DNA from: Ignavibacteria bacterium
Lineage (GTDB): Bacteria; Bacteroidota; Ignavibacteria; Ignavibacteriales; Melioribacteraceae
Length of the DNA: 17,571 nt
Assembly (NCBI GenBank): GCA_027347545.1
Contig: DAIEQT010000415.1
Span: forward strand, 1 to 17,571
Direction of reading: 5' to 3'
Both the position numbers and the translations under genes were made by a program. Below are positions 1 through 7,815 of the stretch, piece after piece. How positions within the stretch are numbered: the stretch's first letter is position 1; each line of letters opens with the position of its first letter. The notes beneath the pieces are model-generated. The model was given only the letters and a program-made list of their open reading frames with translations, was not told the DNA's origin and did no database searches.

Positions 1-1
1 A

Positions 2-541
2 AGCGAAATGGCTTTACACTTTATCGGCGGATTATTGAAACACGCACCCGCTTTATTGGCTATTACAAATCCAACGACTAACTCTTACAAGCGTTTGGTT
101 CCCGGATTTGAAGCACCGGTTAATTTAGCTTATTCATCTAACAATAGAAGCGCTTCAATCAGAATTCCATTCGGCAGTTCACCGAAAGCAAAGAGAGTTG
201 AGTTCCGCTGCCCAGATCCATCTGCAAATCCTTACTTGGCATTCTCTGCAATTCTTATGGCTGGTCTCGATGGTGTTCAAAACAGAATTGATCCGGGCGA
301 ACCACTTGATAAAGATATTTATGATATGTCTCCGGAAGAATTGAAAGACGTTCCATCCACACCGGAATCACTTGGTCATGCATTAAAAGCTTTGGCTGAT
401 GATCACGAATTCTTATTGAAAGGCGGAGTGTTTACTGAAGATGTTATCAGTACTTGGATTAACTATAAAACAACCAAGGAAATTAAACCGGCTGCTTTGC
501 GTCCAACTCCATTTGAGTTTGAGCAGTATTTTGATGTGTAA
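2..541 (+). CDS. glnA: Glutamine synthetase type I, C-terminal part (5' end outside window)
   Basis: Glutamine synthetase makes glutamine from glutamate, ammonia and ATP in the cytoplasm and is the main entry point for nitrogen. Only about the last 179 codons are present; the reading frame is open to the left edge, so the ATG at position 8 is internal. The visible part carries typical GSI blocks: the [10 protein letters not shown] segment, the N-R-S-A-S-I-R-I-P block with the active-site arginines, and the end F-E-F-E-Q-Y-F-D-V, close to the E. coli C-terminus. The segment [11 protein letters not shown] aligns with the E. coli loop around Tyr397, the adenylylation site, and keeps the tyrosine (codon 320-322). 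This suggests the GSI-beta class, possibly controlled by adenylylation, though no adenylyltransferase is in view. The gene ends just before two tandem hairpins. Confidence 0.96.
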   Translation, partial: SEMALHFIGGLLKHAPALLAITNPTTNSYKRLVPGFEAPVNLAYSSNNRSASIRIPFGSSPKAKRVEFRCPDPSANPYLAFSAILMAGLDGVQNRIDPGEPLDKDIYDMSPEELKDVPSTPESLGHALKALADDHEFLLKGGVFTEDVISTWINYKTTKEIKPAALRPTPFEFEQYFDV

Positions 542-563
542 AAAGCGGTAATTTGTAGGTAGT

Positions 564-590
564 ATTTAGTCCGCCAAAGGCGGATTAGAT
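564..590. repeat. Palindromic hairpin after glnA
   Basis: A near-perfect inverted repeat: arm 564-575, loop AAA at 576-578, arm 579-590, giving 12 pairs with two G-T wobbles around the core TCCGCC-AAA-GGCGGA. It has no T-run of its own, so it is probably not an intrinsic terminator alone. Its position just before the real terminator suggests a dispersed intergenic palindrome or an RNA 3'-end protecting hairpin. Confidence 0.6.
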
Positions 591-593
591 AAG

Positions 594-622
594 AAAAGGC
601 GAGTGTTGAGCTCGCCTTTTTT
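594..622. terminator. Bidirectional intrinsic terminator between glnA and the gene at 629-1222
   Basis: A perfect 10-bp stem (AAAAGGCGAG at 594-603, CTCGCCTTTT at 611-620) with a 7-nt loop, followed by T's to 622 on the plus strand. On the minus strand the same stem ends in a T-rich stretch, so it can also stop transcription of the minus-strand gene that ends at 629. It sits exactly between two convergent genes. Confidence 0.9.
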
Positions 623-628
623 ATGTTC

Positions 629-1222
629 CTAAATGTCAATTTCAATACCCAGTTTTAGCAGCGAATACAAGTATCCATAAGTATTCTTGTATCTTGAAGA
701 ATCGAAATATCTACCATACTTATCATTAAGCGTTTTACTGTACGTTATTAGCATCAATATATTATCTGAAAGTTTTCTTCCGAAGGAAAAGTTTATTGTT
801 CCAGTTAGAGTATTTAATTCCACTGAATGACCGCCATCCCCAAGGTGCAATTCTGATACAGTCCCAATTACTAGGAGATAATCTTCTGCGAAATACTTGC
901 GCAAATGTAAACCAAACTGTATTCCACTGAATAATCGTTGCGAACTAAAAATGCCGGGTCTTATTTCGAAGTAATAATTTTTCCCAAGATTCCACGCACC
1001 ACAATAATAAACGCCAAATCCAGAATAGTATTCTTCTTTCTTTTCAAATGAAGATTGCGGCTGTAGCTGTTTATTAATCATAACATATTCAACTTTTTCA
1101 GACTGGGTTTCCGCAAATAAACCGGATGCCTCAAAAATAACACTGGCGTCATATTTTTTAGATTGGGCGCTGGTAAAGTTCAAACCGATTATGAGTAGTG
1201 CAAGTAAAATATTATTTTTCAT
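629..1222 (-). CDS. Secreted protein of unknown function, probably outer-membrane beta-barrel-like
   Basis: I do not recognise a family. The 197-residue product begins with a clear signal peptide (hydrophobic residues 4-17, then T-S-A-Q-S, cleavage likely after Ala19). The rest is rich in alternating aromatic, glycine and polar residues, with many short amphipathic strands such as Y-Y-F-E-I-R-P-G and F-G-L-H-L-R, and it ends in a hydrophobic strand, L-L-K-L-G-I-E-I-D-I. This fits a small outer-membrane barrel or a periplasmic beta protein. The ATG start has a good ribosome binding site (GAGG, 5 nt upstream). It lies 53 bp after another secreted gene on the same strand and stops a few bases from the shared terminator. 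The two may form a small unit of envelope proteins; function is open. Confidence 0.75.
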   Translation of the reverse strand: MKNNILLALLIIGLNFTSAQSKKYDASVIFEASGLFAETQSEKVEYVMINKQLQPQSSFEKKEEYYSGFGVYYCGAWNLGKNYYFEIRPGIFSSQRLFSGIQFGLHLRKYFAEDYLLVIGTVSELHLGDGGHSVELNTLTGTINFSFGRKLSDNILMLITYSKTLNDKYGRYFDSSRYKNTYGYLYSLLKLGIEIDI

Positions 1223-1275
1223 TCGAACCTCTATGTTTGTAATAGACCCATAATCAAATCGTTTACGTTTCTAAA

Positions 1276-1824
1276 TCACCAAAACAAATTTATGGTATTA
1301 ACATATACTCCAACAACAAGAGAACCCCAATTTGGATTTGCATAGTTAGCCGAAAAACTAAGCGTTCCATTTGTAAACAATGAAATAGTTTCATTCAAAT
1401 TATACTTTAAAAACAAGGGTGTTAAAGAAATAGCAGGTTCATAGTAGGAATTAGTCTCCCAACCAGAATTCTTATGAATTTTTTCATATTGACTTAAGCC
1501 AACACCAAAGTAATACTCAAAATCTTTTGTATTGTAGCACTTATACAAGAAGGACAATCCAACACCAACGTTTCCAAAGAATGTACCACCTCCTCCATCT
1601 AAAATATCATGGAAATTTAAGTTGTTGTCTCTTCCGCTCCAATTTGAAACCGAGATACAACCTAAAACCTTTTCGTTAATATTAACCAATACAGAAGCAT
1701 GAATTGTAGATTGCGGCTCGCCAAAGTTTTGCGTGCCGCTAAATCCATATCCAACGCCTATACTTTGAGAATTAATTATTGATGAAATACAAAACAAGAA
1801 GAAAAAAAATGATAACCGGTTCAT
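1276..1824 (-). CDS. Secreted protein of unknown function, beta-strand rich
   Basis: I do not recognise a family. The 182-residue product has an N-terminal signal peptide with a phenylalanine-rich core (residues 4-17) ending near I-I-N-S-Q-S. The mature part begins I-G-V-G-Y-G-F-S-G and contains glycine-flanked strands such as F-G-N-V-G-V-G-L-S-F-L and Y-Y-F-G-V-G-L-S-Q-Y, finishing with an aromatic residue (N-L-F-W). A C-terminal aromatic is the usual outer-membrane barrel signal, so a small eight-strand-type barrel is plausible. The start is ATG, with a strong GGAGGG ribosome binding site 6 nt upstream. It looks similar in style to the next gene (629-1222), but I could not establish homology by eye. 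The hairpin just upstream (1868-1892) would separate it from the rRNA methyltransferase operon. Confidence 0.75.
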   Translation of the reverse strand: MNRLSFFFFLFCISSIINSQSIGVGYGFSGTQNFGEPQSTIHASVLVNINEKVLGCISVSNWSGRDNNLNFHDILDGGGGTFFGNVGVGLSFLYKCYNTKDFEYYFGVGLSQYEKIHKNSGWETNSYYEPAISLTPLFLKYNLNETISLFTNGTLSFSANYANPNWGSLVVGVYVNTINLFW

Positions 1825-1867
1825 ACAAAACCCTCCAATGAGTTTGAGATTTTCTTAATAAAAATAT

Positions 1868-1892
1868 GCGCTTCAGTTAATTAATGAAGTGC
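1868..1892 (-). terminator. Probable terminator of the lgt-rsmF-like operon
   Basis: An inverted repeat with 8-bp arms at 1868-1875 and 1885-1892 (one G-T pair) and a 9-nt A/T loop. On the minus strand it is followed by ATATTTTTATT, including a run of five T's. It lies 12 bp after the stop codon at 1905, the right place to end the upstream operon. Confidence 0.55.
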
Positions 1893-1904
1893 ATTAATCT
1901 ATGC

Positions 1905-3332
1905 CTATGCCACTACTATTTCTTGTGTTCTGTACTCGCGCGGGAATTGGCTTTTCAATCCATCTTTGGAAGCTACTGCGGTTCCAATTACATCGCCAAG
2001 ATATTTAACAATCATTTGTCCGGCAACGCCAAAATCTCGTTTAATTGTTCCGCCGCTCAAATAGATTTCAATATCACGCTTCTCGGTAAGTTCAATAATA
2101 TTCTTGGTAATGTTATGCGCAAAAATCTGCGCGGCAAGTGTGTGGAGTTGAATGTAGCCTCGTTTCTCAATCGAACCAAGTTTAGAACCGATTCGCACAA
2201 AAGAATCAAGGTTGTAGGAGTGCCAGGAGGAATCGGCAAAGTAAATATCTTTGCTGCGGAGAAGATATTTATAACTGTTTAATACTTCCCAACTAATGCC
2301 AAAGTAATCCGATAAAACTTCTAACTGCTTTTTTATTTTTGAACTGCTTGCGTTAACAAGCTGAGTCTCATCTGAAAATTTGCTTCCCTCTTTAATCCGC
2401 TCGGTTTCCTCAAGCTTTTTAAGTTTCGCCACAAAAAATCCTTCGGAGTCAATTTCCCACGGGACAATTCTGTGTGCAAACGGAATTGAATTATGCAGAA
2501 TAGTATTTTCAATTGTACTTAATGCAGCGCGGCTTTTTACCGGCAATTTAACTTCTACAAGTTCAACCGGGTATTTTTGTAAAATTCGATTAAGAGCAAG
2601 TTCGTTTTCCTCAACAGAAAGCGTGCAAGTTGAGTAAACAATTTCTCCACCAGCCTTGCAAGCTTTAATTGCCGCAACAAGCAACTTCATTTGCATTTCA
2701 GTAAACGCAATAAGTTTATTTTCATTCCACCATTTGCTTACTTCGCCCTTCTTCTGCGTTATTCCCAGCGCGCTGCATGGTGCATCAACCAAAACTTTAT
2801 CAAAATAGTTTTGATAAACCGTGCTAAGCAACTCACCGCGCCCGTGAAGAATTCCGGTATTAGCTAAATTCATTTTATCAACATTGAAGACCAAACTTTT
2901 TAGCCGCTCAGTGGAAACTTCGTTAGCTATTAATGTTCCGGTGTTGCACATCATTTCTGCAAGCTGCGTTGTTTTGGAACCGGGCGCCGCGCACAAATCC
3001 AAAACTTTATCGGATGAAGATGGATTGAGCACAAGGGACGGAATCATAGAAGACAAACTTTGTATGTAATATTTGCCAAGTATGAACTCAAGAGTTTTCC
3101 CGGCAACATTACTTCCTTCAGTTACTTGATAAGCAAAGGGAACATTCTCAACTTTCTTTAGAATGATTCCGTAATCTTTTAACCGTACAATTAATTTTTC
3201 CTCAATAGCCGTGCGGGAAAAACGAAGGTATGGTTTGTATTCACTTTCAAAATAGGATTGATACTTGCGGAGATAATCTTCTCCAAAGTACTTGAGGATG
3301 TAACTGGAAATGTTTTCGCTTAGCTCAATCAA
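1905..3332 (-). CDS. RsmF-type rRNA cytosine-C5 methyltransferase (NOL1/NOP2/Sun family)
   Basis: This family uses S-adenosylmethionine to methylate cytosine C5 in rRNA; the RsmF/YebU branch targets 16S rRNA in E. coli. In the 475-residue product an N-terminal RNA-binding segment (about 1-95) is followed by the Rossmann methyltransferase core. The SAM motif D-L-C-A-A-P-G-S-K-T is at 112-121, motif IV D-A-P-C-S at 183-187 (Cys186) and motif VI S-T-C-T at 234-237 (Cys236); both cysteines of the catalytic pair are present. The long C-terminal extension (about 310-475), with L-G-D-V-I-G and F-P-R-E-Y-R, resembles the RsmF C-terminal/PUA-like region, so RsmF fits better than RsmB. The start is TTG: the frame has a stop eight codons upstream, and the next Met (about residue 96) would delete the N-terminal domain. 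The TTG lies one base after the preceding gene's stop, implying translational coupling. Confidence 0.9.
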   Translation of the reverse strand: MIELSENISSYILKYFGEDYLRKYQSYFESEYKPYLRFSRTAIEEKLIVRLKDYGIILKKVENVPFAYQVTEGSNVAGKTLEFILGKYYIQSLSSMIPSLVLNPSSSDKVLDLCAAPGSKTTQLAEMMCNTGTLIANEVSTERLKSLVFNVDKMNLANTGILHGRGELLSTVYQNYFDKVLVDAPCSALGITQKKGEVSKWWNENKLIAFTEMQMKLLVAAIKACKAGGEIVYSTCTLSVEENELALNRILQKYPVELVEVKLPVKSRAALSTIENTILHNSIPFAHRIVPWEIDSEGFFVAKLKKLEETERIKEGSKFSDETQLVNASSSKIKKQLEVLSDYFGISWEVLNSYKYLLRSKDIYFADSSWHSYNLDSFVRIGSKLGSIEKRGYIQLHTLAAQIFAHNITKNIIELTEKRDIEIYLSGGTIKRDFGVAGQMIVKYLGDVIGTAVASKDGLKSQFPREYRTQEIVVA

Positions 3333-3333
3333 T

Positions 3334-3759
3334 TTAGTGTCGTATTAAATCCAAAGAATTAAAGACTTGCATTGAAATACGTTTGAGTCCCTTTGGATTT
3401 TGAAACAACTTTTTAAACTCCAATTCCATGTCTTTGAGAAATGTATCTAAATGCTTTTCATAGTCGCGGACTATTTCGTAAATGCGCAAATCATTAACCG
3501 GAATTTGAAGTTCCTTTGGTCTTGTGCGGTTAGCATAAATAACGTATTTGGCTTTGAAGTGTTCATCTGTAGAAAATACAGTCTCTCCACTTTCATCAAT
3601 AACCTGGTAAGTGTTAAATAGCGGCGGGGGAAAAATCAGCAGCTTAGGCGGCAAATTTAGAGTTGTGCATTCTTCACCTTTTAAAAAGTCACCGGGAAAC
3701 TTTTTCAGTTCTACACGAATCTTTTCAATCCATTTCGAAATAAATTCTTTTTCTGTCAT
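3334..3759 (-). CDS. Conserved-looking 141-aa cytoplasmic protein of unknown function
   Basis: I do not recognise a family. The product has no signal peptide or membrane segment. It begins with a charged amphipathic helix (about 1-20), passes through a proline-rich stretch (L-P-P-K-L-L-I-F-P-P-P-L, about 36-47), a predicted strand section containing F-K-A-K-Y-V-I-Y-A (68-76), and ends with a long helical region rich in Lys and Glu (about 88-125). The ATG start has a good ribosome binding site (GGAAAGG). It is sandwiched between a TolB-like propeller gene (29 bp upstream) and the rRNA methyltransferase (1 bp downstream), so it is almost certainly co-transcribed and perhaps translationally coupled to the methyltransferase. 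A small accessory factor in RNA or ribosome work is possible but is only inferred from position. Confidence 0.75.
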   Translation of the reverse strand: MTEKEFISKWIEKIRVELKKFPGDFLKGEECTTLNLPPKLLIFPPPLFNTYQVIDESGETVFSTDEHFKAKYVIYANRTRPKELQIPVNDLRIYEIVRDYEKHLDTFLKDMELEFKKLFQNPKGLKRISMQVFNSLDLIRH

Positions 3760-3788
3760 TTACCTTTCCAATAAAGAAAGATTTTAGA

Positions 3789-4946
3789 TTATCTAACTGA
3801 TTTGAAATTCAAATCAACACTCTCCGGTTCATCAATCCAATCTGCGACAAAAACATTAGTATCGCGGGTTGGCTTTCTATACGATTGTCTGTTAGAACAA
3901 AATGCTATTTTTTTCCCATCGAATGAGAACATTGGGAACGCATCGAACAAACCGGAATTTGTAATTTGTTCTAAACCCGTTCCATCAATGTTTATCATAA
4001 AAACATCAAATTTTCTGCCGCCCTCTTTTTGGGAATGATGATTAGAGCAGAATAGGATTTTCTTTCCGCTAGGATGAAAGAAAGGCGCCCAATTTGCACC
4101 AGCAAGGTTAGTTACTTGTTTAACATTTTTTCCATCAATATCCGCGACAAAGATGTTAAGCTCTTTCGGTTCTACGTAACCATCGGCTAAAAGTTTTTTA
4201 TAAGTTTCTGCTTCAGTGCCGGCTGGTCTGCTTGCACGCCAAACAATATGTTTAGAGTCGCGGGAAAAGAACGCTCCGCCATCATAACCTAATGTGTTGG
4301 TTAGCTGAAGAAACTTTTTTGTTTTGATTTCATAGCGCCATAGTTCGAGATCGCCACTACGGGTTGATGTGAAGATGATGTACTTTCCATCAGGTGATGC
4401 GGTCGCTTCCGCATCGTATCCTTTTCCACCAATTAGCAGTTGTAAATTGGAGCCATCCTCGTTTGAGGTAAAAATATCGTAAGTATCAAACAGGGGCCAA
4501 ACATATCTTCCACCGGAAAACATTTTGCTTTCCGGACAGTTTGCATTTCCTTCATGAGTTGAAGCGAAAACTATTTTTCCATCTTTCAAAAAGTAACTGC
4601 AAGTTGTTCTACCTTTTCCGGTTGAAACAAGCTCATATTTCTTGCCATTTTTGTATGATGAGCCGTCAATATTCATCGTAAAAATTTGATCGCAGCCATG
4701 GTTGTGCAGCGCTTTCCAATCGCTTTGAAAAATAAGCTGCTTGCTATCGAAGCTCCAATAAGCCTCTGCATTGTTACCGCCAAATGTTAACTGGCGAATA
4801 TTTCTTAAATGCTTTTCCCCATCATAACGCAAAGTATCTTTTGAAGCATCATATATTTTATTTGGTATTTCACTTTTGAATGCAATTAAAAATGGAAGGG
4901 CAAATAAACCCAAAACTAAAAAATTGGTCCGGAAACGAAAATTCAT
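3789..4946 (-). CDS. TolB-like (PD40/WD40-like) beta-propeller envelope protein
   Basis: The 385-residue protein has an N-terminal signal peptide or membrane anchor (hydrophobic residues 8-23). It is then made of PD40 repeats of the TolB / dipeptidyl-peptidase-IV N-terminal type. Diagnostic cores are A-Y-W-S-F-D-S-K-Q-L-I-F (62-73), A-S-P-D-G-K-Y-I-I-F-T-S-T-R (183-196), F-S-R-D-S-K-H-I-V-W (227-236), F-H-P-S-G-K-K-I-L-F-C-S-N (290-302) and F-S-F-D-G-K-K-I-A-F-C-S-N-R (340-353), with intervening I-D-G-T-G-L-E-Q-I-T strands. It probably forms a six-bladed propeller outside the cytoplasm. It lacks the N-terminal domain of true TolB, and no tol/pal genes are nearby, so I do not call it tolB. Nor is there a peptidase domain. 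It lies 21 bp after lgt in the same operon. Likely a periplasmic binding or scaffold protein. Confidence 0.85.
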   Translation of the reverse strand: MNFRFRTNFLVLGLFALPFLIAFKSEIPNKIYDASKDTLRYDGEKHLRNIRQLTFGGNNAEAYWSFDSKQLIFQSDWKALHNHGCDQIFTMNIDGSSYKNGKKYELVSTGKGRTTCSYFLKDGKIVFASTHEGNANCPESKMFSGGRYVWPLFDTYDIFTSNEDGSNLQLLIGGKGYDAEATASPDGKYIIFTSTRSGDLELWRYEIKTKKFLQLTNTLGYDGGAFFSRDSKHIVWRASRPAGTEAETYKKLLADGYVEPKELNIFVADIDGKNVKQVTNLAGANWAPFFHPSGKKILFCSNHHSQKEGGRKFDVFMINIDGTGLEQITNSGLFDAFPMFSFDGKKIAFCSNRQSYRKPTRDTNVFVADWIDEPESVDLNFKSVR

Positions 4947-4967
4947 GTATTGTTATTCCCAAAATTG

Positions 4968-5765
4968 TTACTGTAATTTGATTGTTTTCTTCTCTTTGAT
5001 TGTTAAGATGTAAATTCCGATTAGTACAAACGGAATACTGAGAAGTTGCCCCATATTTAATAGTAAACCTTCTTCAAACTGGCTCTGGTTTTCTTTTAGA
5101 AACTCTACAAAGAATCTAAAACCAAATACAAGTATCAAAAAGATGCCAAATAGCTTACCTTCCTTAATCTTTCCCTCCGAGCGCAAGTACATTCTTAATA
5201 GTAAGATAAATATGATTAAGTAAGCAACTGCCTCATAAATCTGAGTCGGGTGCCGGGGCTGTCCATCAACAAGTGAGAAAACAAACGCCCAAGGAACATC
5301 TGTTGGCTTACCGAAAATCTCGGAGTTAAAAAGATTTCCCATTCTGATGAAGAACCCGGAAAGTGCCACTGTAATAACAACTCTATCCATAATCCATAAA
5401 AACGTAAAACCCTTCCTGGATTTTATGAATGAATAAAGCGCTATAATAATTCCTATGGCCGCTCCATGACTTGCCAATCCGCCTTTCCAAACCATCAAAA
5501 TTTCCAGAGGATGGGAAAGGTAATATTCGGGACTGTAAAATAAACAATGACCGAGTCTGGCACCGGCTACCGTACCAATTACCATATACCAAACTAAGTC
5601 ATTTAAATCTTTTTCTGAGCGTCCCTCTTTACTGAATATTACCATCATTAACTGATATCCAACTATAAAAGAAGCTGCAAATAAAAGACCGTACCAGCGG
5701 ATTGTTACGGGTCCAATAGAAAATATATCCGGACTCACATCCCAATAAATCACACGCCCTCGCAC
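4968..5765 (-). CDS. lgt: Prolipoprotein diacylglyceryl transferase
   Basis: Lgt moves a diacylglyceryl group from phosphatidylglycerol to the lipobox cysteine of prelipoproteins, the first step of lipoprotein maturation in the inner membrane. The 265-residue, about seven-helix protein shows the family hallmarks: I-G-P-V-T-I-R-W-Y-G-L near the N-terminus, W-K-G-G-L-A-S-H-G (93-101) with the essential histidine (His100), the signature F-F-I-R-M-G-N-L-F-N-S-E (138-149), R-H-P-T-Q-I-Y-E (171-178), R-F-F-V-E-F (217-222) and the M-G-Q-L-L-S-I-P ending. The start is uncertain: the listed GTG has no clear ribosome binding site, and in-frame GTGs four and nine codons later are possible. It is the first gene of a minus-strand operon and has a plausible Bacteroidota-type promoter upstream. 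BamD in this window is one likely substrate. Confidence 0.97.
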   Translation of the reverse strand: MRGRVIYWDVSPDIFSIGPVTIRWYGLLFAASFIVGYQLMMVIFSKEGRSEKDLNDLVWYMVIGTVAGARLGHCLFYSPEYYLSHPLEILMVWKGGLASHGAAIGIIIALYSFIKSRKGFTFLWIMDRVVITVALSGFFIRMGNLFNSEIFGKPTDVPWAFVFSLVDGQPRHPTQIYEAVAYLIIFILLLRMYLRSEGKIKEGKLFGIFLILVFGFRFFVEFLKENQSQFEEGLLLNMGQLLSIPFVLIGIYILTIKEKKTIKLQ

Positions 5766-5823
5766 AAAAGTTAAGAAAAAGGGAAGAAACCGACCCCAAT
5801 GCTTTTCAGCTATTGAGTTGAAG

Positions 5824-5856
5824 CAAATTTACACATTCGCCCGATAATAATACAAG
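5824..5856 (-). promoter_or_regulatory. Candidate Bacteroidota-type promoter for the lgt operon
   Basis: Reading the minus strand, CTTG (5856-5853) is followed after 21 nt by TAAATTTG (5831-5824), a full match to the Bacteroidota -7 consensus TAnnTTTG, with a near match to the -33 TTTG. Transcription would begin some 50-60 bp upstream of lgt. Confidence 0.5.
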
Positions 5857-5966
5857 TAATTAAGCGTATTTGGTTAAAAGGGATTAAGTTCTGCGCTTTT
5901 ATTTTTAAAATAATAAATTATATTGGGTTAGATTTTAAGCTCTTACGGGTTTTAATAGGTTCTAAT

Positions 5967-7160
5967 TTGATAAGTATGAAAGAAGAAATATTCAACGCTT
6001 TACGTGATCCTCAAAATCCCATCTATATTTCACTTTTGGCAGTTATTGCGTTGTTTGGTACGGTATATTTTTTCTACAAATATGGAATAAATCCTCTAAA
6101 TGAGCGTTTTAAGCAAGAAAAGCTAAGTTTAGAACTAAAATCCGCCAAACTTATGGCACTCTTTGCCCAGCTAGATCCCGATCCGGTAATTAGGTTAAAC
6201 CAGTTTGGAGAAATACTAGAAACCAACCAAGCCGCTCAGTCAGTGTTTCCAGATTTACCATTAATTGGGAAAAGAATAAGCGACCTTGTACCGACATTAA
6301 ATTTGCCGGAAAATTCAATTATTAACAACGAAACGAAAAATACCACACAGAAAATTGGTGAAAAGTATTTCTCTATTCTATATCGCGGCGATTCCAGCTT
6401 AAATCTTGCTCAACTTTACTTTAGAGACATAACTGAATTAAAAAAATATGAAGAAGCGCTCATTGATTATCAAATAAAGTTAAAAAACCTCTCCGAAAGA
6501 CTTCATGATTTAATCGAAGAAGAAAGAAAAAGGATTTCATCCGGACTACACGATGGAATTGGACAAAGCCTTTCTTTGCTTAGAATGAAAATACTGCATC
6601 TGCAAGAGGAATCTAATAATCCAGCTCAGTATTCCTATTATCAAGATTTGGTTACCAACATGGAAGACATAATCCGGGAACTAAAGGAAATCACCTATTC
6701 GCTAAAGCCAAGGTTGCTGGAAGAAATGGGATTGCTCAGTGCAATTAAAAATTTAGTAGATAAAGTTTTTAACGATACCGGCATTCGCGGTGAAATTAAC
6801 CCGGTAGGAGAAGAAATTCGTTTCGAAGAAAAATTTGAGATTACACTTTATAGAATTGTGCAAGAATCAATTAATAATATTCTCAAGTACGCAAAAGCGA
6901 CAAGTTACAGCATTCAATTAGTCTATTCATCAAAGTTAGTTCGCTTAATAATTTCAGATAATGGAATTGGCTTTGATATTAGTTCGGCTTTAAAAAGCTC
7001 TAACCATGGTATGGGATTAATTAATATGAAAGAGCGAGTAGAAAGTTATAACGGAAAACTTAAAATCGATTCATTTACCAATAACGGAACTATGCTTGTA
7101 GCAGAAATTCCATTAAGCGTGGAAAAAGTATGGCACACTCAAAACCAATACGCGTCTTAA
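5967..7160 (+). CDS. Membrane-anchored PAS sensor histidine kinase (NarL family, HisKA_3)
   Basis: This is a two-component sensor that autophosphorylates and passes phosphate to the regulator encoded next to it. The 397-residue protein has one transmembrane helix (about 20-37), a short linker, a PAS-like domain (about 60-160, starting Q-L-D-P-D-P-V-I-R-L-N and ending F-R-D-I-T-E-L-K-K), and a coiled segment. Then comes the HisKA_3 box E-E-E-R-K-R-I-S-S-G-L-H-D-G-I-G-Q (184-200) with phosphoacceptor His195. The HATPase domain shows the N-box Q-E-S-I-N-N-I-L-K-Y-A (299-309), G1 box D-N-G-I-G-F-D (331-337) and H-G-M-G-L (347-351). With a single helix and almost no periplasmic part, it probably senses through the PAS domain or through a partner. 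The start is TTG at 5967 (AGG 7 nt upstream) or ATG at 5976. Its end overlaps the regulator gene by 31 bp, so the two are co-expressed. Confidence 0.94.
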   Translation: MISMKEEIFNALRDPQNPIYISLLAVIALFGTVYFFYKYGINPLNERFKQEKLSLELKSAKLMALFAQLDPDPVIRLNQFGEILETNQAAQSVFPDLPLIGKRISDLVPTLNLPENSIINNETKNTTQKIGEKYFSILYRGDSSLNLAQLYFRDITELKKYEEALIDYQIKLKNLSERLHDLIEEERKRISSGLHDGIGQSLSLLRMKILHLQEESNNPAQYSYYQDLVTNMEDIIRELKEITYSLKPRLLEEMGLLSAIKNLVDKVFNDTGIRGEINPVGEEIRFEEKFEITLYRIVQESINNILKYAKATSYSIQLVYSSKLVRLIISDNGIGFDISSALKSSNHGMGLINMKERVESYNGKLKIDSFTNNGTMLVAEIPLSVEKVWHTQNQYAS

Positions 7161-7813
7161 TAGCAGACGATCATCAGTTATTTAGAAATGGAATAGCCTC
7201 TATCTTTGAAGATATTACAGATATCTTAATTGTTGGTGAGGCAGAAAACGGAACTCAATTAGTTGAAAAGCACTCATCTGTTAAGCCAGATATTATACTT
7301 TTAGATATATCCATGCCCGATATGAATGGATTTGAGGCGTTGAAATACATAAAGAGAAATGATAAAACTGTTAAAGCAATTTTTCTTACAATGCATGATA
7401 GTGAGGAATACATATTCCACGCTTACAAAATTGGCGCTATGGGTTTGATAAGCAAGAATACTATTAAGGGTGAACTTGTCTATGCTATTAAATCGGTTTT
7501 TGCTGGAGACAAGTACTTTGGAAAGCAATATGATGACGCAAAGTTGAAACAACTTGAACATAACTACAGAAAAATTACCGGAAGTTTTGCTGACGATTAC
7601 ATTCATCTTACCTTGAAAGAACGGAAAATATTAGAATACGTAAGTAAAGGACAAACAAGTCAAGAAATTGCGGGGCACTTAGAATTAAGTAAGCGCTCAA
7701 TAGATCATTACCGCTCCAGAATGATGGCACGGCTTAATCTAAAAAGCTTACCTGAATTTATTTCTTATGCTATAAAATATTCTAATGCCAGCAAAATTTT
7801 AGGAAACGACTAA
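7130..7813 (+). CDS. NarL/FixJ-type response regulator with LuxR-family DNA-binding domain
   Basis: This transcription factor is the likely target of the overlapping histidine kinase. In the 227-residue product the receiver domain occupies about 1-125. It has the acidic pair D-D at 13-14, phosphoacceptor Asp59 in L-L-D-I-S-M-P-D, Thr87 in F-L-T-M and Lys109 in I-S-K-N. The LuxR-type helix-turn-helix spans about 158-206 with L-T-L-K-E-R-K-I-L-E-Y-V-S-K-G, T-S-Q-E-I-A and S-I-D-H-Y-R-S-R. All phosphorylation residues are intact. The ATG lies inside the end of the kinase gene, with a purine-rich GGAAAAAG ahead of it. The next gene starts only two bases after the stop. Target genes cannot be read from the sequence, though autoregulation of this operon is plausible. 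Confidence 0.95.
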   Translation: MAHSKPIRVLIADDHQLFRNGIASIFEDITDILIVGEAENGTQLVEKHSSVKPDIILLDISMPDMNGFEALKYIKRNDKTVKAIFLTMHDSEEYIFHAYKIGAMGLISKNTIKGELVYAIKSVFAGDKYFGKQYDDAKLKQLEHNYRKITGSFADDYIHLTLKERKILEYVSKGQTSQEIAGHLELSKRSIDHYRSRMMARLNLKSLPEFISYAIKYSNASKILGND

Positions 7814-7815
7814 TC

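Noticed and set aside
1884..3069. Plus-strand reading frames of 61-132 codons opposite the rRNA methyltransferase
   Set aside because: They lie antisense to a gene with clear catalytic motifs, show no family features and have no convincing ribosome binding sites.
3789..4946. Calling the propeller protein TolB of the Tol-Pal system
   Set aside because: It lacks the TolB N-terminal domain and has no tolQ, tolR, tolA or pal neighbours; only the repeat type agrees.
5929..5936. TAGATTTT as a -7 element for the sensor kinase operon
   Set aside because: It is one base off the consensus, but no TTTG-like element lies at the right distance in the AT-rich sequence.
7301..7606. Minus-strand reading frame of 101 codons opposite the response regulator
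   Set aside because: The plus-strand gene has complete receiver motifs; the antisense product has no recognisable domain.
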